The translations under genes were made by a program, and so were the position numbers. Positions 11,477-23,422 of a stretch of DNA of 64,000 nt are shown one piece after another. Every line of letters begins with the position of its first letter. The stretch's first letter is position 1. The notes under the pieces were generated by a model, which saw only the letters and a list, made by a program, of their open reading frames with translations, was not told the origin of the DNA and ran no database searches. The stretch is from contig NC_058146.1 in the NCBI RefSeq assembly GCF_011075055.1, forward strand, positions 124,001 through 188,000, given 5' to 3'. This stretch comes from Mangifera indica. Lineage: Eukaryota; Streptophyta; Magnoliopsida; Sapindales; Anacardiaceae.

Positions 11477-13500
11477 ACAAGGTATAATCCCTATTTCTCA
11501 TTGATACTGGGTTTAAATGTTTCATCTCTCGTTATTCTGTTACATATTTTTAGTGGTTTGAATAATTTGGTTTCAGTGAATATAATTTGCTTGTACTTTT
11601 GTGAAGTGTTCTGATTGTTAAACAATCCCATCTTGGTTAGTATGGTGTTTGATATGATTACTTGTGCTAGACTTGGCAATTACACCAACACTTACGATTG
11701 CTAGTAATGTTATTCATCCTATTGTATAACTTTGTTGTTTTCTCTCTACTAGAATAATTGGATTTTCAGTTTGAACTTCTAGAGGAAAATTCTTATATTG
11801 TATTAAATTGTGTTATGTGATGGTGGTCTACATATCTAAGTCAGAATTCTCTGCTTGGCATGCCACATATCAGATGATTTCTTCCTCTGGGGTGAAGAGT
11901 GGAAGATCTAATGAAATTCTTGTTCAACCCATATGCATATTTGCCCTTGTATCAGTGGAGGTTTAGAGTTGCTTTGTATGTGCATCTTGTTTGTTAAGTC
12001 TTTGTCTTAGTCTTGTCATCAAGTCAGTGAGTCATGGGCTAAAATTTGTTTTGGCTTTGTATTCTGGATATTTATAATAAGTTGTATCTATATCAGCCTT
12101 AAGTTTTTCTATCAATATAGTAGTCTGTGGATGGCGAAACTACTATGATATACAACAGTGTCATTATATTTTTTTTAGAAAATTTTCATGTAGTTCTTAT
12201 TTGTTACAAGCATGCACACAACTTTGTGCATAGTTTTTTTTAATTAATGATATTATACAAGTTGAGAATAACGGTAGAAGATTTATGGAATTTAGTACTT
12301 GTATTTGTAATTTAGTGAAAATCTAATCAAAGCCACCAGAATTTATGTTGATAAGTTCTAAAATGAGAGTTTTGATATGATGGTAAAGTTGCATGAAATA
12401 AAGCCACTTTTGGTATTTTATTTACTGAAGCAGATGTGATATGGTACCCTAGTATTTTTCTAGAATGGAAATTGATTTTTCTCTAGTTTATTAAAGTTAA
12501 GGTTTTGAGGCGCTTTACTTGAGATACTATAGATAAAAAATCAAGTAGAAAAATGGGATCGTCTGTTTTTAACTTGTCTCTGTGGACTATTGAGAGTTTT
12601 TTATTTTTTGGCCCTCTCATAAAGGCCAGTGCTAACCCTCTTATTATCAGGAGTGCTAGTTTGGACAGGTATTCCTCTAGAATGGCTGTATTGGATCCCA
12701 AAATATTTTTACTTTAACAATCTGAAACCAAAAATGAGGAATAAAGTTGAGTTTCTTCTAATTTCCTACCTTTTTAGATGATGTGGTTCATATAAAAAGA
12801 GGTTTCTAATATGTAATGGTCAATATTGGTGCCAAGATGAAGAATGTGTTAACAAAGTGTTAATAGCAGAGATGATTTTCTTCCTTGTACTTTGTGGGTG
12901 CAGATGTTCTGCCAAACTCAGCTCTGAGATTGAGTTAATGGCATGAACAAGTTTATAAGAGCAATCTGCTGCATGTTTGACTTGATTAGTATCTGTCTGT
13001 TAAAAGCGTATTTGTTGTGAAGAGTGGGATAGATAAAGAGAAGTTTAACCTGTGTGCCAAAAGTGATCAGGCTAACACTATTCTGGTAATGTGAATATGC
13101 TGCAACATTGATACTTTGTACCAAAAATAATTTCAGTGAATCTGATGATAATGATTGGAAAGACATATTCTATTTTATTGAGCAATATTAAAGGGGCATT
13201 ATTGATAATGAATGCCTTGGATAAATTGTCCTGCAGGTGCCAATTTTGACACCTTGCTTGTCAAAGTTGAGCTTAAGCTTGAGATTGTTGGTACTTGATT
13301 TGCTTTTTCTGTTTTTCTTACTCTTTTTACATACAATATATGTTCATAATGGAGCAGTGGTGGATTCAAGTGAAATTAGTTTAAATAAAAGGGTTATTTT
13401 TGTTTTAATGATTGGGAATCCGATCAAATTTTGTCAAACAAGTAAACCCTGGGGTAGTGATGGGGTTAAATAAGAAGGTTTTTTTTTTTTCGTTTTATTT
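11477..13500 (+). other. 3' UTR of the BBX gene with a probable 1.75-kb UTR intron
   Basis: Five bases after the TGA the sequence reads AACAAG/GTATAA, a likely donor. A good acceptor (TCCTGCAG) occurs at about 13235, followed by a transcribed-looking segment. The intervening DNA has no credible coding sequence. The final exon end is not defined. Confidence 0.4.
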
Positions 13501-13985
13501 CTTGGAATCTTGTTCGATTTTATCAAATGGGTAAACCTTTGTGTAATTATTAGACCTATAATCATTGCATCGAATAACTATTGTAACACTTCATTAGTTA
13601 GTTCTAAGTTAATTAGTATAAATTTTTCACATAATAGAAAGATCAAGCTAGTCAATTTGAAATCTAAAATATTTAATTCAAGGTTGAGAAGACTAAGTTA
13701 GACTGAGTTTAGTTCGTTGATTAATATTGATTAGTAAACTAATATGAGAGAAGACGAATCTCAAGCATTGACTTGTATGTTAGGTCTTAGGCATGGGTGG
13801 AGTTAATCGTATCAAAGATAGAAAACTGATATAAAAGTACTTTTTGATTTAAAAATAATAATAATAGTTAAAAATACGGGATAAGACTATTTTTTTTTTT
13901 ACTTTTTAAGCTAAGTACCTAACCTTAGAGATTGGCATAATATTATGGAAAAAAAAATTAAAATACAAAATCAGTAACTAATTGG

Positions 13986-14842
13986 CCAAAGGACTATTAC
14001 CCATCCAAGTTTAAGTGAGTTTTCAAAGTTACAATTATGAGATTTAAAAATTCAAAAGTTTTATTTATTTGTTAAAATTCTCAGTTATGATTAAATGTAA
14101 AACTGTTATTTAATAGAAAAACTAAAGTTTTATTATCTTTATCCTCTCAGTTTAAAAATCTTACAATTTCTTCTCATTTGAAGTTTAAAAAATCAAAATT
14201 TTCCTTTTAGGCTTTGCAAACCATCATCGGAGATGGCGAATCTCCAATGGCGTTGACTCTCCCTCTCGTTTTAACTTTAATTGTCAATCGCTTCCCAATC
14301 ATCGACGGAACTTATTTCCTTCAATGAAGACAACTGTTGAAGGTATCAAACATCCATTTCATCTTCGTCTAAGGCCTTTGATGGTGGTCTTCGTCTTCGT
14401 CGGAGGAAATAAGTTTTGTTAGTGGTTGAAAAGTGATCGATAGAGGGAGTTAAGACAAGAGGGAGAGCCAATGCCTTCGTCGTCTTCGATGACAGTTTGC
14501 AAACTTAAGGAGAAAATTTTGATTTTTCAAACTTCAGGTGGAGGGGAATTGTGAGATTTTCAAGCTAAGGGGGGCAAATGTAATAAAACTTTAGATTTTT
14601 AAAATATTTTATTAAATGATGATTTTACTTTTAATTATAATTGAGATTTTTAACAGATGAGTGAAACTTTTGAATTTTCAAATCTCATGAGTATGACTTT
14701 GAGAACGCATTTAAACTTTGGAGGGAAAAGGGGAGAGGGTGAGATTTTTAAGCTAAGGGGGGTAAACGTAATAAAACTTTAGATTTTTAAACTTCATGAA
14801 AATGACTTTGAGAACTTTGGGGGGAAATAGCAACTAATTTGG
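13986..14842. mobile_element. Foldback or MULE-like non-autonomous element with long inverted arms
   Basis: The left end reads CCAAAGGACTATTACCC and the right end, reverse-complemented, reads GCTATTTCCCCCCAAAG after a short TA-rich piece. Inside, the segment at about 14145–14221 is matched in inverted orientation by about 14495–14570 with few differences (shared blocks include TTTGAAGTTT, AATCAAAATTTT and the TTTGCAAAC tip). Near-identical flanks, AACTAATTGG (13976–13985) and AACTAATTTGG (14832–14842), may be a 10-bp target duplication, as Mutator-like elements leave. There is no transposase. The right arm is itself partly duplicated (about 14545–14600 and 14738–14795). Confidence 0.6.
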
Positions 14843-15821
14843 TGCGGACTGCCATGACAGGCCGAGGCATGTTTCAACTCATAGGAACGGGGTGTGACTC
14901 ATAAGCTACTGGGTTGAGTCTCTGCAAGTTTTTTAATTGCCATATTGGTTTGGCCCACAAGTTTTCTTCATTTAGCGTAGTATGTTTGTCTTAAAGCCTA
15001 GTCTTGACACAATCCATAATTTTGTGAGTCATGCGTTTTAAGTCTTTTTAGTTTCCAGCTATGTCAGCTTATGTGTCAACTTAGCCCATTGTCAAGTCGG
15101 ATTGGCAAGATGCATTGTATAAATATTCTATGGAGATTTACTTCACCTCAAAGGGGGAGATTTGCAAGCATATTGTTAAATAATTTAATCAAATACAATT
15201 TTGTTCATAACTTTAACCTTAAAAAAATCCCTCAACCCTAATTGCCTCTTTTTTTTTTTTTTTTGGAACTCATAAGTTTATATTTAAAATTCCACAAAAA
15301 AAAGGAATTCAAACGAGGAAGATTCAAATATACATATCAATGGTGCAATGATAATTGGGTAACACATTATTAGATTTCATCACTTAAGAAAATCAAATTG
15401 GAATGGTAGATTGAAATCCAATGACTAGTTCAATCAACTTGAGAGTTTTGCTGGGATGGTGAAACACTATCAAGCCAAAAATGAATTTGTGATATATTTA
15501 TTTTTAAAAAATGTTATTTTTCTAATTTAATTGTCAATGTAACCAATAGGATCGAGAAAAATTCATACCAAACTTTTCACTTGGTCAAGCCCCAATCCAA
15601 TTATTAAATTAAAACATTGGTCACAAATACCACACTAACTAACCTCATTAAGAATAAGTTTATTATTAAGAGGTAAAAGTACATTGTAATATCATCATGA
15701 AACAAAAATAGTCTCCATCCATGCATTAACACATTTGAGCTAAGAGAACTTATCATCATTCAGTTTCCTTCTTCATCTTCATCACCGGACTCCTACCTTC
15801 GTCAGCTTTGCTTCAAACAAT
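14843..15821. other. Intergenic and 3' flank of the aldolase gene
   Basis: No gene is visible. There is a 17-T run near 15250, then AT-rich DNA. The last approximately 100–150 bases before the aldolase stop codon are presumably its 3' UTR (minus strand). Confidence 0.55.
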
Positions 15822-18090
15822 TTAGTAGACATAGCCCTTCACAAACATTCCTTTCTTTGCCTCTTCCGACTCTCCTTCACCTGTGTACTTGCCAAGCTGA
15901 GCAAGTGAGTTGGCCTTGGCACGCACAAGGAGTGTCTCCTGAGCTGCCTTCACATTCTCTGCCCTGCCTCCCCATGTCTTCAGGCAGGTGTTTTGTAGAG
16001 CTCTTGCGTACGAAAATGACACGTGCCACGGGTTTGGAGCTTGATTCATGGCGTTCAAGTTCAACGTTGCTTCAACTTCAGATTGCCCACCAGACAAGAA
16101 CTGCAAATTAAACATGAGAATTAAAATTTTCTATTCACAAAATAACACTTGAAAGCAGCTTAATTTGTATGTGACACTTGCCATGATGCCTGGAACGGCC
16201 GGTGGGATTCTCCTCTTGAGGAGCTTGAGAGTGTAGTCTGCAACCTGTTGAGGTGTGGCCTTGTCCTTGCATTCAGCACCAGGGGTCACCATGCTAGGCT
16301 TGAGAAGGATTCCTTCAAACATCACATTGTTCTCAGCCAGGTAGTAGAAAACCTCTGCCCAAACCTTCTGGGCTACTTCAAAAGTCCTGTCAATGCCATG
16401 CTCACCATCCAACAAGATTTCTGGCTCCACAATTGGGACCAATCCATTATCCTGCAACATCCAAGTCACACAGTTGCCTCAATTTTGCATGTTTCTATAG
16501 CTATATATACACCAATTTATATTTGCAGTTAAAGTTTTGTCTTACTTGAGAAATGGCAGCATAACGGGCGAGACCCCAGGCTGCTTCCTTCACAGCCAAA
16601 GCAGATGGGCCATTGGGAATGCTCACAACAGTACGCCTGATCAATCAGATGGATGATTCAATATTAATGTTAAGGAGGGATACCACTTAATCCAAAAATT
16701 TCTACCATTTGTGCTCAGAGTATGATGTACCATTTGCATGTATTTCTTGATCCGACTCGGATCACATCCACCCCCTATAATGGAGAAGGGTTGAATTTGA
16801 ACCGAATTGACAATCATGCTAAGAAAGTTGAATTATATTGAGGAAAGAAAAAGTACATTTATTTATAAAGAGTAAAATAAGTTGTCAAAAAGTATTTATT
16901 TCCAAGTTTTGAATTTTGCAAATGGGGTTTTGATTAAAGTATGACGTACCATTTGGCAAAACGAGCTCCCTGTTGATAGTAAGCTGCTGAGCGAGAAGCA
17001 AGGCCATCAAGACCTTGGCACCAAGACTCATCATTGGAACCAGCAAGGGGAACCAAACCCTGTTATTAATCATTTCATTATCAATATTTGTGTGTATCTC
17101 TAGGAAGCCAAAAATAAAACTTAAGGGAGTCGAGTTCAAATACAGAGATTATATTAATATTTTACATATACTAATTCTCTACAAACTTAAGCTCATATTA
17201 CATAATTAGCTTGCTAATTTACCTTGTCGACTTTGATGCCAGGGACAATGTTTTGCTCAACCAGAACATCAACCATCTTTTTGCCATCAGTGGTGGATTG
17301 GTAGAGGGTCTCCTCAAAGAGGATGGCACCGGAGATGTACTGGCCGAGGCCTGGGGCTGAAACAAGAAGAGTACGGTATGCCTGGCGGTTGGCCTCAGTG
17401 TTCTCTAGCCCAATTGAGGCAAGACGTTTTCCACAGGTTGCATTTGACTCATCCATGGCCAAAATTCCACGCCCTGGAGATGCAACAGTTTTCTGTACAC
17501 ACCATACATATATAAACAATGCCCACATCAGACCCAGCTGGTAATATAATAACTAAAACAAGTCGTCAAAGTTGTGCAGTCAAATCGTCGGAACCATCCA
17601 TCCCAGTTCGTGGTTCCACTGTCAGTTACTCTTGTAATTGGGAAAATTTGGGAGTCCATGACCGAGTATGCAATGCAACACTAGGGAATACTCGTAAGTG
17701 AAGATGGAGATGCTTAACTACTAAGTTGAATTCGACATTGATCAAATGTAATTCAGATTTAATATCTAATGATTATATTAGCAAAACTTTTTTAATATTA
17801 CTTTCAATATTTGTTTAGAAAGTACATTGGTTCGACTATGAATCGACTAGGACCGACCTTTCACCAGATCAATGATATCTCCATACATTAAAAAGATTTA
17901 CAGAAAAACATACTGCAGTTTTGACAAGCTCATCAGCATAGGAACTGGCACGAATGGTGAGAGAAGAAGGGGCATTGGGGTGGCATCTAACCACAGAGAC
18001 AGATGGCTGACGGATGGTCTGGCCCTTAATCCACTCAGACTTGTCAAGAACGGGAGATGACTTGGGTAGAGAAGCTGAGGCTGAGGCCAT
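15822..18090 (-). CDS. FBA2: Chloroplast class I fructose-bisphosphate aldolase
   Basis: Catalyses reversible cleavage of fructose-1,6-bisphosphate (and formation of sedoheptulose-1,7-bisphosphate) in the Calvin cycle, in the plastid stroma. Minus-strand exons: 18090–17914, 17492–17223, 17059–16950, 16636–16546, 16451–16182, 16100–15822, giving 398 aa, the usual size for plastid FBA. Residues 1 to about 46 ([13 protein letters not shown], Ser/Pro/Arg-rich, few acids) form a transit peptide. The mature protein begins near [25 protein letters not shown]. The class I Schiff-base lysine is in [12 protein letters not shown] (Lys267), with GIKVDKG and the VEPEIL glutamates present. The C-terminus is KGYVY, with the terminal Tyr needed for activity. 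Intron 5 has a GC donor. FBA1 and FBA2 are close paralogues; the symbol is chosen from synteny. Confidence 0.95.
16101..16181 (-). other. GC–AG intron in the aldolase gene
   Basis: On the minus strand the exon ends in GGCATCATG and the intron begins GCAAGTGTCAC. It ends TTTAATTTGCAG before TTCTTGTCTGG. Only this join gives the invariant aldolase sequence [12 protein letters not shown]. Using the GT four bases further in would shift the frame. The intron is 81 nt. Confidence 0.9.
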
Positions 18091-18200
18091 TGTTGTTGTT
18101 GTTGTTGAAGTTCTGGTAGATAACAGTCCCAGCTCCTTTACAATCTTATCTCCAGTATCTTATTGAGCCTCTTTACCACATACACAAAACTCCTCACTGT

Positions 18201-18207
18201 ATTTATA
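18201..18207 (-). promoter_or_regulatory. TATA box of the aldolase gene
   Basis: The minus strand reads GTATAAATAC about 110 bp upstream of the ATG. It is a strong TATA match at a suitable distance for a highly expressed photosynthetic gene, with a short leader. Confidence 0.7.
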
Positions 18208-18209
18208 CT

Positions 18210-19398
18210 TGTCTGGTGCATTACAATAAGATGTCTCATTTGAGGCTCTCATGAACCCACCGATTGAGTATAGCCATGTGGCACCATGCATGCATGGCTC
18301 AAATGGATGGTGCCATGTTCACCTTGCAGAATTTTGATATTTTTTTCCCAAATAGACAAAAACGTCCTGTTCTATTATATATACAGTGTTGTTTGGCCGG
18401 ATCCTTATGAGGCTCCAATGTAACAGTCTCTCTTCTCTTTGTTTGTACCTTGAAATTGGTCCATGGTCATTGTTGAATCCAGAGAAATTGATGAGATTTG
18501 TGAGTTTCAGTATTGACGTTAATAGCTGTCCAATGTCAAGCCTCTGGCTAGACTTGCTAGTTCCTGGTTCAGTCACCTTGGTTCAGAAATATCATGGAGG
18601 TGGGCTCATTTCACTGTCCCACATCAACTAGCAGTAGCAGATCCCATGGCTGATGTAAAATGCCAGTGACACGTGATTCAAATTTCATTCAACCATTAAA
18701 AAAACTTGGTTGAAAACCAGAATGGCCAGTATGAGATCAAGTTAGATTTGTGCAAATTGCTGAAATAAAAGAAGAATTACCGTTGACTCAATTTTCAATA
18801 CGGTTATGTTGGCATGGCAAGAGGATTAGAACCAAGTCGAATATTGATCCATGCTTAAGCAGCTCAAACCGAATACACCACTAACAACAACAAATGTTGA
18901 AGGGTTGGTATAAGTAGTTTCCAGAATTCTATATTTTTGGGGGTTAGGTAGATTATCACATGAATAGGATAAGAAAAATGCTACCAAACTTTCAATCTAA
19001 AAAAATGTTGATAGGGAATTAAGAGACATATATTTCTTACTAAATTGATTTAGTGCGATTCTCAAAAAAGAAAAAACGTGACACTGAGTCTTAACAACTA
19101 TAAATTTTTATAAAAACATCTACTAACATCAGCGTAATCAATTGAACCAATCAAGACCTCGGCCAATCCAATCTAGGTTTTAAATCAATGCTTCTTTTGG
19201 GTAAAGCTGAATCAAGGGAGCATTCAAACGCGGCCTGAATTTATAATATGAAACAGCAAAATCTAGATGTTTGAACCTGAAAGGATTAGCATCGTTATCA
19301 ATTATCTACTAAACTCAATTTGCAGAGTTGTTATTCTACTAAAACACAAAAAACTAACCAGATTCTTGATTCAAAGAGAGATCAGCAATGCCAGCAAG
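18210..19398. other. Upstream region of the aldolase gene and intergenic DNA
   Basis: No coding sequence is supported. The part nearest the aldolase gene should hold its promoter. The remainder is ordinary AT-rich DNA up to the stop codon of the next minus-strand gene. Confidence 0.6.
18670..18675. promoter_or_regulatory. G-box core CACGTG upstream of the aldolase gene
   Basis: GACACGTGAT lies about 470 bp upstream of the aldolase TATA box. G-boxes are frequent in promoters of light-regulated nuclear photosynthesis genes. The role here is inferred. Confidence 0.35.
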
Positions 19399-20494
19399 TT
19401 ATCGAGGGAATCTTCCAAGTCCTTCCATGTCCCAAATCATCAAAGATGGTGGTGTTGATTGAAAGACAGTGTCTGAAAGGGCCTTGTTCAGTTGTGTAAA
19501 TAGCTCATCTTCCTCAGCTGAAACACCCAAATCCCAAACCTTAAATATATCCTCTGACAAGGGTTTTGTATGAACCGCTGAAGGATCTAAATCAAGGCCG
19601 GAACCAATGGTTTCATTCCCTCTCTTGCCAGCCTTGTAAATTTCCTTACCCACCTTGTACCTTGGTAGAAAAGGATTTCCAACAAAAATTTCTGAAGCAT
19701 CGTATCCTTGAAAATTTTGTGAAAGCGAAACACTATTATTCTGTTTAACCGGAAATCCATCACTGTTGGTTTCTGATTCTACAAATACCGGAACAACATC
19801 ATCATCAACATTGTTTGTTGCACGGAACTGAAAAGTTTCTGCCTCTTTACTCGGAGGGACGTTTGATTTGGGTAATATTTGATTACTAAAATAAAAAGAT
19901 TACTTCGAAAATAGATTACTTAGAAGATTACTGGGTATAAATGATTACTATGTTTGATAAAATTTGATAGCTATAAATAATTATTGTATTTGGTTAAAGG
20001 TAATAAAAGATTACTAGTAAAATATTTTATTTAAATACCCTTGAATGTAATTATTTTTAAATATTTTTTATATTATTTATCATATTAATTAATGAAGGTG
20101 ATAATCAGAGTACCACCTATATTACCTACCACATCAGCATTGGTAATAGAAGATTACTGTAATCTTTTGACAAACCAAATAAGAGAATAAAAGATAGATT
20201 ATTACCAAGGTAATTTTGAAAACCTTTAACCAAACGCATCTGGAGTGTGCATCATAATGTCAGCTTATCTGCGAGAAGCACCACTTTCAGCTGCAGAATG
20301 GAAAAGTGATAAGGCTCAGTTCTAAAAATTTCTAGTAAAGCATCTTTCAGAGAATTCCAGCCACTATCTGAAATCTCAGCATCTTTAATCAGGCAAGAAT
20401 CAATCCAGGCTAAATTTTTAGGGGAAAACACGTCTCCACTCTGAATAAACTGCAAAGATTCAACTATAGGCGAAAATATAGACCCTTCCGCCAT
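19399..20494 (-). CDS. Unrecognised plant protein, two visible coding exons
   Basis: I do not recognise a domain. Exon A starts at ATG 20494 (MAEGSIFSPIVESLQF...) after an acceptor-like TTTTGCAG at about 20513, so an untranslated exon probably precedes it. Exon B ends at the stop at 19399 (...LMIWDMEGLGRFPR). A phase-0 join of 20494–20285 (AAA/GTGGTG donor, weak) to 19827–19399 (TTTTCAG acceptor) gives about 212 aa. The open frame of exon B also runs further upstream to about 19905, so the acceptor is uncertain. The protein is acidic and Ser/Thr-rich, with no signal peptide or membrane segment. A MITE-like element sits in the intron. Position between aldolase and GH9 genes matches the unknown AT4G38980 as I remember the Arabidopsis order. 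Function unknown. Confidence 0.6.
19860..20236. mobile_element. MITE-like element with CGTTTG...CAAACG ends, in the intron of the unknown gene
   Basis: The left end reads CGTTTGATTTGGGTAATAT. The right end in reverse complement reads CGTTTGGTTAAAGGTTTTC, then AAAATTACC. Internal text is full of short GATTAC/GTAATC units in both orientations, typical of a folding non-autonomous element of about 377 bp. No transposase. A target duplication is not clear. Confidence 0.55.
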
Positions 20495-20513
20495 TTCATC
20501 CCCTAGAGCCAAG

Positions 20514-22095
20514 GCTGCAAAAGTTTTTAGAACTATCAGTATAAAGAAGAAAAAAACAATGTCATTTGTTGTCGAAGTTCATTGAATCCAAAGAAGGGTA
20601 ATGCATGAAAATTTTATAATTTCAAAAGGACATCAAATTAAAGATATCACAGCATCTAATACGAGCAAGACTTGACCTGAAAATACCCACCAAACGAGAA
20701 GTCTAGAACATCGTCACCACCACAGCAAAATGGACAGCCCGAAGTAGGAAGTGTCAGTCAAATTAGTGTACAAGAATAGGTTTATTAAAACATAAATTCA
20801 CTGAGGGATGGATTCAAATTGAGAATGAATGAGATTCAAGTTAAGTTTAGTTTGAATTTATAATTTTTAAAGTTGGAAAACAGTAACATAAGAGATGTGA
20901 ATAGCCGATGAACCTTTAAACTCAAATTGAATTACTAAATTAAAGTTTTAACTCAAATTCAAATTATTCGAATTGAACAAGGATTCAAACCCAAACAGTT
21001 TGGCTCGAGTGCACTCTTATGCTCACCTCTCTTTCATTGATAAACCAAGCACAGCCCTTCCGACAGTGTTATATATAAAAGAAACACTATCCACAGAATA
21101 AGATTTGCGATAGAAGTGATCAGAAGAAGAAACGGAACATCAAGGCAATATCAAGTAAATGTTAGATCACCAGCCCAGGACTGTACATTTGGGCTGCTCA
21201 AAAATATTAGTTAACATCTTAAAATTCAAATCATGTGCTTAAATAATTCTGACCTCCTATAAATGTATTCCAATGGTATGGGCTCTCCAATTTCAACAAC
21301 TTTTGGGTTGTGGTTATTCAAAGATTTATATAATTTATTATCTAAGCCACCCTCATGTGTTCGAGTTGCAATTGTGCAACCAGTCACTTGGATCACACAT
21401 GAAAAGTATGTGAATGTGAAGGGGCTTCGGCCTCTCCAGTCCTAAACCTTAGAATTCTGGTAAAGTGTAAGCAACATGCAGTAGTTTCATTCGCAAAATT
21501 CAATTACATGAAAACAAATGACAAGTAAATTGTAAGCAATATGCAGTTTCCCTGGCAAAATTCTTTTACATCAAAACAAATGACAAGTATATTGTTAGTG
21601 AAGTGCAGTAAAGCACTTTGCAGGAGAGTAATAATAAGAGTAGAAATAGTAGATACTAACCTAACAGGGAAAAACAAATTACGCATCATCTTTGCGTGTT
21701 ACAGCTATTTACCACAAAATCGTTATGACGTATATATAATTGAGATATAAAAATTTTATGAGATTAAACACTGTTTTAGAGATAGGCAGCCGAAACGTCC
21801 TAATGCTTACAGAATTCCTACTCAAACATTATCAGAAATAAAACATGGTAGGCATTAAGCCCCTGGAATTGAACAAATCAGTCATTTTGATTCAATTCTT
21901 CAAGCAGCAGTTACTAAGAAAGACAATTCAAAAGTGAGAGGATTATATCTAACGCAATCAAATTTGGAAGACCCAATTTATGAGATCAGGCACGCAGATC
22001 TTCTATTTAGACAAACTGTTGTTTTTCACCGCGAGGGTTGGAATAAAGCGGCCTTTATTTTGGAAGCGTGTTTTTAGAAATATAAAAATTTGATT
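20514..22095. other. Upstream region of the unknown gene; no coding sequence seen
   Basis: Likely contains a 5' UTR exon, intron and promoter of the minus-strand gene, since an acceptor-like site abuts its first coding exon. A near-repeat of the AGTAAATTGTAAGCAATATGC type occurs around 21470–21600. Otherwise AT-rich and unremarkable. Confidence 0.45.
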
Positions 22096-22167
22096 TCCGT
22101 TGCCGGGAATCGAACCCGGGTCTTTCGGGTGAGAGCCGAATATCCTAACCGACTAGACTACAACGGA
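22096..22167 (-). tRNA. tRNA-Glu (anticodon CTC)
   Basis: A 72-nt cloverleaf on the minus strand. The acceptor stem pairs TCCGTTG with CAACGGA. The anticodon stem TTCGG/CCGAA encloses the loop CTCTCAC with anticodon CTC (plus-strand 22131–22133). The T-arm reads CCGGGTTCGATTCCCGG. No intron and no encoded CCA, as expected for a nuclear tRNA. The A- and B-box promoters are internal. It closely resembles plant nuclear tRNA-Glu. Confidence 0.95.
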
Positions 22168-23422
22168 GCCGTGGCTTAGCAATCACTTTTTAATAGAGAA
22201 TATTACCAAAGAAACCTCCGGTCATTAGATAGCGGGAAAGAAGCTTTAGAGATCAATTCCCTGACTTTAAAATTTTTTCATTTTAATTATTTACAAAACA
22301 TTCAGGGGGCGGTTTGTTTTTAAAGCAGCAAGACCCACATCGAAAAAACGCTATCTCAAGTCAAGCATTAACCGACAAATTGCTCTGAATATTAATTTGA
22401 GGAAAAAGCTGTTTTTGGGTTTAACATCAACAGTGATTCAACACTGTCATAGTCCTTATCGTGAACCGCCAAAACATAGTGAAAGAGAGAGGATAGAAAT
22501 ACGGATCCATGACATGAATGAAACCATTTAATAAAGTGGCCAAGTAACAAATAGAAATAGTAGCCAAGCCAACCACTAATAAGAAAGACCAAAGTGTTAT
22601 TTCATTGTTGTCCTCTCAGTTCAGTCTCATGTAGGTCCTTTGAGCCTACTTGGGGAACATGTCTTATCAACCTTACATACTATCTTGTGGTAATCTACAC
22701 TTAGTTTGGAATAACTAGAAGGCCAAACGACTATTTTTCACCTAAAGTATGTGCTTTTCACAAGTTTTCCCCCATTAACTTTGAAAATATCATTTACCCA
22801 CCTGTGGTCAATGAAAATTAACAATTTTAAGTGTAAAATCGTCATTTTATTTGTATTATTAAAAATAAACTTAAATTTGATTTTATTTTCTCTCCTAAAC
22901 CCTAAAAACTAAACAATTTCTTCCAACCCAAGTTTGAAAAAACTATATTTTCCCCCTTAGGGTTTTCAATTTTCTGAGTTAGTTTTTTGACGTCGTTTCT
23001 TCCTCTCCGGCGACCTCCAGGCCATTCCTCTTCCTCTCCGGCGCAGCCTCCTTCCGACGGTTGTCCTGGAAACTGTCATCGATGAAGACGACTTGTCTTC
23101 ATCTTCATTTCGTCTCGACGATCGTGCCTAGTATAATCTCCAGAAAGAGGCTACGCCGGAGAGAAATTCAAATTAAGTTAGCCCTTGTTCAAATTTGGTT
23201 TGACTTGAATTCATCTTTAAATGAAATCATACAAGATTTTACACTGATTGGCAGGCCTCGTCCCTTAGTAGACAAGGAATTCTTGTAAATCTCTAAAACT
23301 TGAGCAACTAAACAAGCCTCTTCCCTCTTGGTTTCTTTCATCCAAGATGAGAGACCACTTTTTCCTACTTTCAAATGGCTGAAATAACTGCAAAATTATG
23401 CACAAACTGAGTCTATTTCCTG
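22168..23422. other. Intergenic DNA with a diverged arm related to the foldback element
   Basis: From about 22722 the sequence CCAAACGACTATTTTTCACC resembles the end of the element at 13986. Text near 22915–22965 (ATTTCTTCCAACCCAAGTTT, then TCCCCCTTAGG) resembles that element's arm. A GC-richer segment with 'CTCTCCGGCG' repeated twice lies at about 23000–23160. No matching right arm is seen, so it is probably a degraded or different member. The last bases are the 3' UTR of the GH9 gene. Confidence 0.4.

Noticed and set aside
23061..23374. Small open frames just downstream of the GH9 gene
   Set aside because: They fall in the 3' flank and in the degraded repeat arm; no homology or transcript signals.
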